Below are positions 57,404 through 64,000 of a stretch of 64,000 nucleotides of DNA, one piece after another. Source of the DNA: Undibacterium sp. (GTDB lineage Bacteria; Pseudomonadota; Gammaproteobacteria; Burkholderiales; Burkholderiaceae_D); NCBI RefSeq assembly GCF_030651495.1, contig NZ_JAUSFI010000102.1, forward strand, positions 22,310-86,309. Reading direction: 5' to 3'. The notes beneath the pieces were generated by a model. It was not told the origin of the DNA and did not search any database. It saw only the letters and a list, made by a program, of their open reading frames with translations. The translations under genes and the position numbers were made by a program. Position 1 is the first letter of the stretch. The number at the start of each line of letters is the position of its first letter.

Positions 57404-57468
57404 GGTTTTATCTCCAAAAGGACTTAACAAAAATCATCAACAAAAAATACAAAACTACTCAAAAAAAA

Positions 57469-58071
57469 TCAATGCAAGGACGGCGACGATGGCAAGGCAT
57501 TCACTGATGCCATCAGTACCGACAAATCCTGCCAGCCGTAACCGGCTTCCACCAAATCAGACCCATCCCAGCTAAATTTTTGCTCAAGCAACAAGGCTCC
57601 ACCCAGTTCTTCGTAAAAATTTCTAGCGATAGCATTGTCGGCAATGACCCATACCAGCAAACTATTACTGCCTTGCGCTTGCAAAGTGCGTGCCACTTTT
57701 TGCACCATCCTGCGGCCAATGCCGGAACGCTGCCACTCCGGACGCAGATACACCGCCGTCAGTTCGGCATTCATCCCCAGCTTGGGTTCCGGCAACAACA
57801 TACCAGAAGCAAAACCGACCATCTGCCCTTCGCTCTCGGCGACGAACACACAAATGCGCTCGCTCGTCGCGCTGCTAGCCAGGGCTTCAAGTATGGTGCG
57901 CCAATGGACGATGCTGTCTTCCAGCTTCATCTCATCGAGATACGCATCGGGAATCATGCCGCGATAGGTAGCATGCCAGCTATCTATCCGCAGCTGTGCG
58001 ATCGCTATTGCATCTGCGACGGTAGCACGACGCAGATTGATCTCTTTGATGCTGCTCATAGATTCACTCAT
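57469..58071 (-). CDS. GNAT-family N-acetyltransferase
   Basis: 200 residues. The acetyl-CoA-binding motif is ELTAVYLRPEWQRSGIGRRM near residue 102 (QRSGIG pyrophosphate loop), and NAIARNFYEELGG near 150 forms the typical C-terminal part. The substrate is unknown. It lies between tkt and gap, 7 bp after tkt, suggesting co-transcription. Confidence 0.9.
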   Translation of the reverse strand: MSESMSSIKEINLRRATVADAIAIAQLRIDSWHATYRGMIPDAYLDEMKLEDSIVHWRTILEALASSATSERICVFVAESEGQMVGFASGMLLPEPKLGMNAELTAVYLRPEWQRSGIGRRMVQKVARTLQAQGSNSLLVWVIADNAIARNFYEELGGALLLEQKFSWDGSDLVEAGYGWQDLSVLMASVNALPSSPSLH

Positions 58072-58078
58072 CCTGTAT

Positions 58079-60082
58079 TCAGATCAGCGTCGCTTTTACT
58101 TTAGCGATCACGTTTTCTACGGTGAAGCCAAAATATTTGAACAAAACACCTGCCGGAGCCGATTCACCAAAAGTATCCATACCGACGACTGCGCCTTCGA
58201 GTCCGACATATTTATACCAAATATCAGTCACGCCCGCTTCAATCGCAATTCTTGGCAAGCCTTTACCCAACACACTCGCTTTGTAAGCGGCATCCTGGCG
58301 ATCAAACACATCGGTCGATGGCATCGACACCACACGTACCGGTATCCCTTGCTGGGCTAACTCGGCCGCCGATTTCATGGCCAATTCAACTTCAGAACCG
58401 GTAGCGATCAGCACTGCCTTAGCGTCTGGCGCGTCTTGCAACACATATCCACCTCGATGGATGTGGGTAATTTGCTCCGGCGTGCGCTCGTAATACGGCA
58501 GGTTTTGACGCGAGAAAATCAAGGTTGAAGGACCATGACGGCGGGTGATCGAATGCGCCCAGGCAACAGTCGATTCGGTGGTATCACAAGGACGCCAGTT
58601 ATCCAGATTCGGAATCAGGCGCATACTGGAAATGTGCTCTACCGATTGATGCGTCGGACCATCTTCACCGAGGCCGATGGAATCATGGGTGAACACGAAT
58701 AAGGTGCGGATTTTCATCAGCGCCGCCATGCGAATCGCATTGCGGCTGTAATCAGAGAAAGTCAGGAAAGTCGCGCCGAAGGGAATATAACCGCCATGCA
58801 AGGCGATACCATTCATGATCGCGCTCATGCCGAATTCACGCACACCGTAGTTGATGTGGTTACCGGCTTGATTCGCACGGACCGCCACGCATTCTTTCCA
58901 GTTGGTCAGATTGGAGCCGGTCAAATCGGCCGAACCGCCGAGAAATTCTGGCAGCGACGGGGCAAATGCCTGAATCGCATTTTGACTCGCTTTACGCGTC
59001 GCGATATTTTCTTTTTTCTCGATGCAGGTAGCAACTGCGGCTTTGACGACTTCATCAAAGTTCGCTGGCAAATCACCCTTCATACGACGCGTCAGCTCAG
59101 CCGCTTGTTGTGGGAATTGCAGGGCATACGCATTAAATGTCGCATCCCAATCGGCTTCCATCTTGGCGCCATTGGCTTTGGCATCCCAGGCATCCATGAC
59201 ATCGGCTGGCACTTCAAATGGTGCGTAAGGCCAGTTGATGGTGGCGCGGACGGCGGCGATTTCTTTGTCGCCCAAAGCGGCGCCATGCACATTATGCGTG
59301 CCTTGCATATTCGGTGAACCTTTGCCGATGATCGTGCGGCAGCAAATCAGGGTTGGCTTGTCTGATGTTTTTGCTGCGGCGATGGCTTGATTCACGGCAT
59401 TCACGTCATGACCATCTACCGCGCGGATCACGTTCCAGCCGTAGGCTTCAAAACGTTTTGGCGTATCGTCGGTGAACCAGCCTTCTACATGGCCGTCGAT
59501 AGAAATACCGTTATCATCCCAAAACGCGGTTAATTTGCTTAACTGCAAAGTACCGGCAAGGGAGCACGCCTCGTGAGAAATGCCTTCCATCAGGCAACCG
59601 TCGCCCATGAACGCATAAGTGCGGTGGTCGACGACATTCATGCCAGGCTGATTAAATTCGGCGGCGAGCAATTTTTCTGCCAATGCCATGCCGACTGCGT
59701 TGGTGATACCCTGCCCTAACGGACCGGTGGTGGTTTCCACGCCCGGTGTCACATGCACTTCAGGGTGACCGGCGGTTTTGGAATGCAATTGACGGAAATT
59801 GCGGATCTCGTCCATGCTCAGATCGTAACCAGTCAGGTGCAACAGCGAGTAATGCAACATCGAGCCGTGCCCGTTCGACAAGACGAAACGATCGCGGTTA
59901 ATCCATTTTGGATTAACTGGATTATGACGGTAATGCCCGGCCCACAAGGCAACGGCGATTTCTGCCATCCCCATAGGCGCACCAGGGTGACCGGAATTGG
60001 CTTTTTGTACGGCATCCATGGACAAAGCGCGAATCGCGTTGGCCATTCTGGATGTGATAGCGGGCTGGAGAGATGAAATCAT
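58079..60082 (-). CDS. tkt: transketolase
   Basis: 667 residues from the ATG at 60082 ([15 protein letters not shown]); the frame also extends to a TTG at 60115. The TPP-binding motif [18 protein letters not shown] is near residue 155 and [10 protein letters not shown] near 182. The pyrimidine domain has [20 protein letters not shown] near 470. It transfers two-carbon units in the pentose phosphate pathway using TPP. It heads a tkt-GNAT-gap run. The 254-bp divergent gap to rsmE holds no gene. Confidence 0.97.
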   Translation of the reverse strand: MISSLQPAITSRMANAIRALSMDAVQKANSGHPGAPMGMAEIAVALWAGHYRHNPVNPKWINRDRFVLSNGHGSMLHYSLLHLTGYDLSMDEIRNFRQLHSKTAGHPEVHVTPGVETTTGPLGQGITNAVGMALAEKLLAAEFNQPGMNVVDHRTYAFMGDGCLMEGISHEACSLAGTLQLSKLTAFWDDNGISIDGHVEGWFTDDTPKRFEAYGWNVIRAVDGHDVNAVNQAIAAAKTSDKPTLICCRTIIGKGSPNMQGTHNVHGAALGDKEIAAVRATINWPYAPFEVPADVMDAWDAKANGAKMEADWDATFNAYALQFPQQAAELTRRMKGDLPANFDEVVKAAVATCIEKKENIATRKASQNAIQAFAPSLPEFLGGSADLTGSNLTNWKECVAVRANQAGNHINYGVREFGMSAIMNGIALHGGYIPFGATFLTFSDYSRNAIRMAALMKIRTLFVFTHDSIGLGEDGPTHQSVEHISSMRLIPNLDNWRPCDTTESTVAWAHSITRRHGPSTLIFSRQNLPYYERTPEQITHIHRGGYVLQDAPDAKAVLIATGSEVELAMKSAAELAQQGIPVRVVSMPSTDVFDRQDAAYKASVLGKGLPRIAIEAGVTDIWYKYVGLEGAVVGMDTFGESAPAGVLFKYFGFTVENVIAKVKATLI

Positions 60083-60336
60083 GGCTTTTAAATTGATGGT
60101 TCGAGGATAATTCAAGAAAACTGGGCAGCAAACCTGGTAGGGTCAGCAAAGCCCAGTATTTTACCAGAGCAGCAAGGTGCATAATACAATTGCTGATTAA
60201 TTGCAATTCAATAAAGTTTTAAGCCGGCGCCAAATTACCGGACTGATTACCTCAGTATTTAGCAAGTATGCACGGCAATAACGCACAATCGCCGATAATA
60301 CGGCATCCTCATTCACCCTCCGCCTCAGACACTGTT

Positions 60337-61062
60337 ATGCCACGCTTCTATTGCCCTCTCCCACTCGCCATCGGCACCTTGATCAATTTACCCGAGACCA
60401 CCGCGCACCATGTGTTTGTGCTGCGCCTGAACGTCGGCGACAGCATTCAATTATTTAACGGCGAAGGTGGCGTTTACGTGGCCACGTTAACGCTGGTAGC
60501 AAAAAAGCAAGTCAGCGCCGAGCTGAAAGTATTTTTGCCAGAAGACGTCGAATTGCCTTACTCCCTGACGCTGGCGCAAGCGCTGCCGGAAGCATCCAAG
60601 ATGGATTGGATAATTGAAAAAGCCATAGAACTGGGTGCCAGCGCGATCCAGCCGCTGGCGGCACAACGCTGCGTGGTCAAGCTCTCGGCTGAACGGGCCG
60701 AGAAAAAAATGGCACACTGGCAAGGCATCATCGAATCTGCCACCGAGCAATGCGGACGCAATCGGGTGGCGCATCTGGCCGATGTGATGGACGTGCAAAA
60801 GTGGCTCACTCAGCAAGATATGCATAAGCGCATCTTGCTCTCGCCGCGCACAGAATTATCCTTAGCCGACTGGTCGCGCCATCACCCGCCGCAAGCAGTC
60901 ACCTTGATGATAGGGCCTGAAGGCGGCTTCACCGAAGCGGAAGAACAACTGGCGCGACATCAGGGCGCATTGATACTGGCAATGGGGCCACGGGTATTAC
61001 GTACCGAAACGGCAGGACTGGCGGCGATTACGATACTCAATGCAGCCTGGGGCGGCATGTAA
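60337..61062 (+). CDS. rsmE: 16S rRNA m3U1498 methyltransferase
   Basis: 241 residues from the ATG at 60337 (MPRFYCPLPLA). An N-terminal PUA-like domain (HHVFVLRLNVGDSIQLFNG) is followed by the SPOUT domain with EASKMDWIIEKAIELGAS near 92, MIGPEGGFTEAEEQLA near 193 and GPRVLRTETAGLAAI near 218. It methylates U1498 in the decoding region. It is divergent from tkt. Confidence 0.95.
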   Translation: MPRFYCPLPLAIGTLINLPETTAHHVFVLRLNVGDSIQLFNGEGGVYVATLTLVAKKQVSAELKVFLPEDVELPYSLTLAQALPEASKMDWIIEKAIELGASAIQPLAAQRCVVKLSAERAEKKMAHWQGIIESATEQCGRNRVAHLADVMDVQKWLTQQDMHKRILLSPRTELSLADWSRHHPPQAVTLMIGPEGGFTEAEEQLARHQGALILAMGPRVLRTETAGLAAITILNAAWGGM

Positions 61063-61120
61063 TTTCGCACCGGCAATCGCATGGCAAAAACCTGCCTGAC
61101 TATAACGCAGCACCCAGCAC

Positions 61121-61177
61121 GCAATAACGATGCGGGTTTCCAAGCACATAGGCTGGAAACCCGCGTGAAATATGCGC
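61121..61177. repeat. REP-like 57-bp palindrome, copy R3 (inverted)
   Basis: Read on the minus strand it gives GCGCATATTTCACGCGGGTT then TCCAGCCTATGTGC, so it matches R1 and R2 in inverted orientation at the same 57-bp length; the distal arm (GCAATAACGATGCGGGTTT) has a few changes. It lies downstream of rsmE, before the YidB-type gene. Confidence 0.8.
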
Positions 61178-61319
61178 GCTGGGCATGCCACTTTTCATTT
61201 TTTATCATGTGCAGTCGACATTCAATCCTTGCGACGAATCATACAAATTTAACAATTTATTTTTACAATTCGATTTATCATGGTCATCGCAGTTTTCTCT
61301 CTTTTTTGAAAGGTTGATC

Positions 61320-61754
61320 ATGGGACTTCTAGACGCAGCTTTAGGTATGTTAAATGGCAATCAACATCAGGGCAATGACCCCAAGGCAATGCTGATACAA
61401 GCGGCATTCGGCATGCTGAGCAATCAGCAGCAAGATGGTGGTTTGCAGGGCTTGATCGGGGCATTCCAGAATGCCGGTTTGGGCGAAGTGGTTAGTAGCT
61501 GGATTGGTACCGGGCAAAACCTGCCGATTTCAGCGACGCAAATCCAGCAGGCCCTGGGTGACGGACAATTAGCGCAACTGGCCGAATCGGCCGGCATTTC
61601 GCATGAAGATGCCGCGGGACATTTAGCTCAGATGTTGCCGGGGTTAATCGATCATCTGACGCCTGACGGCCAGGTGCCCGATACCAGCGCAAATGCCGGG
61701 ATCAATCCGGCCGATATCCTGCAACAGCTTTCTTCACTATTCGGCAACAGGTAA
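61320..61754 (+). CDS. YidB/DUF937 family protein
   Basis: 144 residues from the ATG at 61320 (MGLLDAALGMLNGN), with GAAAGG upstream. The DUF937 core shows GGLQGLIGAFQNAGLGEVVS, WIGTGQNLPISATQIQQALG and LAESAGISHEDAAGHLAQML. The residues are Gly/Gln/Ala rich, without a signal peptide. The function is not established; E. coli YidB belongs to this family. A terminator-like hairpin follows. Confidence 0.9.
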   Translation: MGLLDAALGMLNGNQHQGNDPKAMLIQAAFGMLSNQQQDGGLQGLIGAFQNAGLGEVVSSWIGTGQNLPISATQIQQALGDGQLAQLAESAGISHEDAAGHLAQMLPGLIDHLTPDGQVPDTSANAGINPADILQQLSSLFGNR

Positions 61755-61788
61755 TCGCCGATCAACGAATCAGCGATGACGTAAAAAG

Positions 61789-61824
61789 AACGGCGCCATG
61801 CACTGAGCACGTCGCCGTTTTCTA
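61789..61824 (+). terminator. probable terminator of the YidB-type gene
   Basis: Arms AACGGCG and CGCCGTT flank a 17-nt loop and lead to TTTTCT. It lies about 35 bp after the stop codon. The large loop lowers confidence. Confidence 0.5.
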
Positions 61825-61882
61825 TTGCCATAATTACCATGCTCTGGTACAGATGCCACCGCGTAATCGCAAGGCATATCCT

Positions 61883-62031
61883 CTAGTCGCTGGAATAAAG
61901 CATCAAAGAGTACTGATCCGGTACCGGCAACTTTGCCGCGCCAGAAAACTTACCCGCCACCGTTGCCACCTCTTGATCTGAATCTTGATCATTATCCCAA
62001 GACGATGCAAAGTGAAGCCACCTAAAATAGG
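61883..62031 (-). other. possible gene remnant next to MITE copy E
   Basis: On the minus strand a frame with coding-like composition (containing WLHFASSWDNDQDSDQEVA and GAAKLPVPDQYSLML) ends in TAG at 61883. Upstream it runs straight into MITE copy E. It resembles the C-terminal end of a gene whose 5' part was lost. No family is recognised, and the rest of the 478-bp gap (61755-62232) holds only a terminator and the MITE. Confidence 0.25.
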
Positions 62032-62110
62032 ATACTAGGGTGGAGTATGACAAAAAACATAGCCTATTGCGCAACATCGGCGCGCTTTATAAAAAATACT
62101 CCCCACTATT
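62032..62110. mobile_element. MITE-like element, copy E (inside-out ends)
   Basis: About 79 bp. The left end ATACTAGGGTGGAGTAT and right end ATACTCCCCACTATT are inverted copies of the same 15-17-bp arm found at the ends of copies A, C and D. Here the arms point the other way round, with GGAGTAT inside the left arm and ATACTCC inside the right arm. The core has TTGCGCAACATCGGCGCGC. It lies 120 bp upstream of the methyltransferase gene at 62233. Confidence 0.6.
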
Positions 62111-62232
62111 ATCAAAACAAGTTTTTATAGTCAGCGACGCAGCGATAGTTTGCTACACTGCGGGTTTTACGCACGCCGGCATCGCACAGATGCCTGCGTG
62201 GCAATTTCAAAAGCATTCCACAGGCACCCACC

Positions 62233-63387
62233 ATGAGCTCACCTACTCCGCTAATCAGCTGGATCGAAAACGACCAGGAACATACGCTGCGCTGGCATTC
62301 CGAAAGCGGCGCGCCGGCACCGAAGCGCGTGCAACTTGCCGACGACCGCATGACCGCCGACGCCGCCTACAAGCTAGCCTGCGAAGGCACCGCCTTGCTG
62401 TGGCGCGGCGATTTTCAAAATGCGCGCCAGCTACTGCAGGCAATGGCGCGCCGTATCGATAAAAAACCGGAAAAATCCGCCAAGAAAATCAAACAGCCGT
62501 CCAGCGCCACCGAAGCCTTCCACCTGCACCGTCAGGCGCAATCGCAAAGAGCGCGCGTATTAGCCATGGTACTGATCCCGTTTGATGCCGACTATACAAT
62601 CCCACTGCGGCGCGCACCCGACGTACAGCAAGCCTGTACCGAAGCTTATGGCCCAGCCAGCAGCCCGTTTATAGCTTCCCTGCGCGAGTTGCTGGGTCTG
62701 GTCGGCGCACATGAATGGCGCAAAAAAGGCGTAGAAATTACCGCGTTAGGGGCACGCATTCACCCGCATTACGGCGTATTCTCGCCGGTACGCGGCGAAT
62801 ATATCGAGCTGGTCGCCAAAGCCCCGCTGCCCAGCAGCGAACTGGCCTTCGACATCGGCAGCGGTACCGGGGTCCTGGCCGCAGTATTAGCCAAGCGCGG
62901 CGTCAAAAAAATCATCGCCACCGATCAAGACCCGCGCGCCCTGGAATGCGCACGCGAGAATCTGGCGGCATTAAACCTCGATCAGCAGGTCGAACTGCGC
63001 GCCAGCGATTTATTCCCTGAAGGCAAAGCGCCCCTCATCGTCTGCAACCCGCCGTGGCTACCGGCACGCCCGAATTCGCCGATAGAATATGCCGTCTACG
63101 ACCCGGACAGCCGCATGCTGCGCGGCTTTTTGGCTGGCGTGGCAGCGCATCTGGAAGAAAACGGCGAAGCCTGGCTGATCCTGTCCGACCTGGCCGAACA
63201 CCTGGGCTTGCGCTCGGCCGCCGAACTGTGGGCATGGATCGACGTCGGCGGCCTGGAAGTCGTCGGCAAAATGGACATCCGCCCGCAACACCCGAAAGCC
63301 AGCGACGCCAGCGATCCGCTACACACGGCCCGCGCCGCCGAGATCACGTCCCTGTGGCGCCTCAAATTAAAATCCCAGAAATCATAG
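62233..63387 (+). CDS. class I SAM-dependent methyltransferase (NPPW motif)
   Basis: 384 residues. The C-terminal half is a Rossmann methyltransferase with motif I AFDIGSGTGVLAAVLAKRG near residue 212, the acidic IIATDQDPRALE, and motif IV IVCNPPWLPARP near 268. NPPW groups it with base or amide N-methyltransferases of the RsmC/PrmC sort. The N-terminal 150 residues are a less conserved domain, possibly for substrate binding. The substrate is not assigned. The stop codon TAG is the first triplet of the inverted-repeat element that follows. Confidence 0.85.
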   Translation: MSSPTPLISWIENDQEHTLRWHSESGAPAPKRVQLADDRMTADAAYKLACEGTALLWRGDFQNARQLLQAMARRIDKKPEKSAKKIKQPSSATEAFHLHRQAQSQRARVLAMVLIPFDADYTIPLRRAPDVQQACTEAYGPASSPFIASLRELLGLVGAHEWRKKGVEITALGARIHPHYGVFSPVRGEYIELVAKAPLPSSELAFDIGSGTGVLAAVLAKRGVKKIIATDQDPRALECARENLAALNLDQQVELRASDLFPEGKAPLIVCNPPWLPARPNSPIEYAVYDPDSRMLRGFLAGVAAHLEENGEAWLILSDLAEHLGLRSAAELWAWIDVGGLEVVGKMDIRPQHPKASDASDPLHTARAAEITSLWRLKLKSQKS

Positions 63388-63496
63388 GACTTACGCAAAA
63401 CCGCCCCAGCGTCGTTGCACTCGCCCCGCCAGACTCAAGTACTGAAGTACTGTCTTCGGCGGTACGCCTAGCTGGAACAATTTTTCGCAAGTCCTA
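63385..63496. repeat. 112-bp element with terminal inverted repeats
   Basis: TAGGACTTACGCAAAA at the left and TTTTTCGCAAGTCCTA at the right are inverted copies (13 of 16 matching). The inside contains a near-palindrome AGTACTGAAGTACT and no frame. It overlaps the stop codon of the upstream methyltransferase gene and ends 22 bp before the next gene. The form fits a small non-autonomous insertion element. Confidence 0.75.
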
Positions 63497-63518
63497 AATA
63501 AAACTAAGTCATCCCGCC

Positions 63519-63731
63519 ATGAGCAAACCCGCCCGCATCCTCAGCTTCAAATGCACGCAATGCACGAAACCGGTCAAAGTTTTCCTGCAAAAAGTATCGG
63601 CCTGCTCACACATCCAGCCCTACCAAGGCATCTGCACCTGCGGCGAAGTCAGAAAATATGCGACCGGCAATCCGGCCGCCGTTGAGTCTTACCTCAGCTC
63701 CGCTGATGTATCCTGGTCACATCATCACTGA
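63519..63731 (+). CDS. small Cys-rich protein, zinc-ribbon-like
   Basis: 70 residues. The cysteines occur as FKCTQCTKP near residue 11 and GICTCGEVRKY near 38, plus one in SACSH, an arrangement that could bind zinc. The C-terminus ends SWSHHH. No family is recognised. The ribosome-binding site is weak. It follows the 112-bp inverted-repeat element and precedes a gene-free 221-bp stretch. Confidence 0.6.
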   Translation: MSKPARILSFKCTQCTKPVKVFLQKVSACSHIQPYQGICTCGEVRKYATGNPAAVESYLSSADVSWSHHH

Positions 63732-63902
63732 TGCCACTCTGCAAAACGCATGGCATTGTGTTTTAGTGCGCAACACGCCCAAGCAAACGCTGTAACAGCC
63801 AAAAGCCGTTGGATCAGCGCCAATCCATCAAAAATAAGCCAATATCCTGTACAAAATCGGCATTAAGCCGCCTGCACATATAAAAGCGATCCTGAAAGCA
63901 TT

Positions 63903-63908
63903 TATAAT
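63903..63908 (+). promoter_or_regulatory. candidate -10 box for ribF
   Basis: A perfect TATAAT lies 45 bp upstream of the ribF ATG. The -35 region 17 bp further up (ATAAAA) is poor. The rest of 63732-63952 shows nothing else. Confidence 0.35.
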
Positions 63909-63952
63909 CTAGGGTTTTGGTAGCTGCTTATAGTGCAAATAGTCAGGTTAAT

Positions 63953-64000
63953 ATGAAGGTATTTCGCGGACTCCCGAATGCTGCTGCGCGTGCGCCTTGC
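63953..64000 (+). CDS. ribF: riboflavin kinase/FAD synthetase RibF (5' end only)
   Basis: The first 16 codons from the ATG at 63953 read MKVFRGLPNAAARAPC, the characteristic opening of betaproteobacterial RibF just before its nucleotidyl-transfer motif. The rest lies beyond the window. The full protein phosphorylates riboflavin to FMN and adenylates it to FAD. Confidence 0.75.
   Translation, partial: MKVFRGLPNAAARAPC

Noticed and set aside
1..64000. CRISPR arrays, tRNA or rRNA genes, prophage or transposase genes
   Set aside because: No regularly spaced direct repeats, no tRNA-like T-loops in gaps, and no transposase or integrase motifs were seen on reading both strands.

Overview
The window looks like a chromosomal segment of a betaproteobacterium of the Burkholderiales, most likely family Oxalobacteraceae (an Undibacterium- or Herminiimonas-like organism). 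This is inferred from gene order and protein style: trpF-trpB-trpA-accD-folC-SPOR-cvpA-purF, rpoE-rseA-mucB-mucD, yceD-rpmF-plsX-fabH-fabD-fabG-acpP-fabF, divergent ppsA/ppsR, and moderate base composition. No rRNA, tRNA, CRISPR array, transposase or prophage gene was seen. Most genes lie on the minus strand, in long co-directional blocks. Both ends are cut: the 3' part of a methyltransferase gene is missing on the left, and only the first 16 codons of ribF are present on the right.

Layout. 0-6.2 kb: methyltransferase, site-2 protease, threonylcarbamoyl-AMP synthase family protein, HtpX, PHP phosphoesterase and a TonB-dependent receptor. 6.7-15.3 kb: purF, cvpA, SPOR protein, folC, accD, trpA, trpB, trpF. 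15.4-20.7 kb: a scrap of an isocitrate lyase gene, a stomatin/NfeD pair with an odd hairpin leader, ppsA and divergent ppsR. 20.9-26.8 kb: rRNA methyltransferase, rnhB and a glutaredoxin, then the sigma-E envelope-stress operon rpoE-rseA-mucB-degP with a plausible sigma-E promoter. 26.8-34.7 kb: the fatty-acid/phospholipid cluster with rpmF and yceD, and divergent yceF. 35.2-42.9 kb: a TPP riboswitch in front of a TonB-dependent receptor, an RpoD-like sigma factor with a very long N-terminus, a PnuC/NadR-kinase pair and a lone pilin. 42.9-54.0 kb: a cobalamin locus (cobQ, btuF, cobU, cobO, btuD, btuC, btuB, cobC, cobS, cobT) with a cobalamin riboswitch ahead of btuB. 54.2-64 kb: dgkA, an IclR regulator, a signal peptidase, gap, tkt, rsmE, a YidB-type protein, a methyltransferase, a small Cys-rich protein and the start of ribF.

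How the genes work together. The cobalamin block takes up B12 or corrinoids (BtuB at the outer membrane, BtuF/BtuC/BtuD at the inner membrane), adenosylates them (CobO), amidates them (CobQ) and assembles the nucleotide loop (CobU, CobS, CobT, CobC). The aminopropanol-arm enzymes are not in this window. The fab block makes acyl chains and hands them to phospholipid synthesis through PlsX. The rpoE block senses and repairs envelope damage.

The least ordinary content is in the gaps. There are five copies of a MITE-like element of about 80-90 bp with ATACTCCCC/GGGGAGTAT ends, one of them inside the trp operon. There are four copies of a 57-bp REP-like palindrome. A 112-bp inverted-repeat element supplies the stop codon of the gene it abuts. 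There is also the isocitrate lyase fragment, the thiamine-riboswitch-controlled receptor, and the RpoD-like sigma factor whose region 2.4 has alanines where the housekeeping sequence has Thr and Ser.
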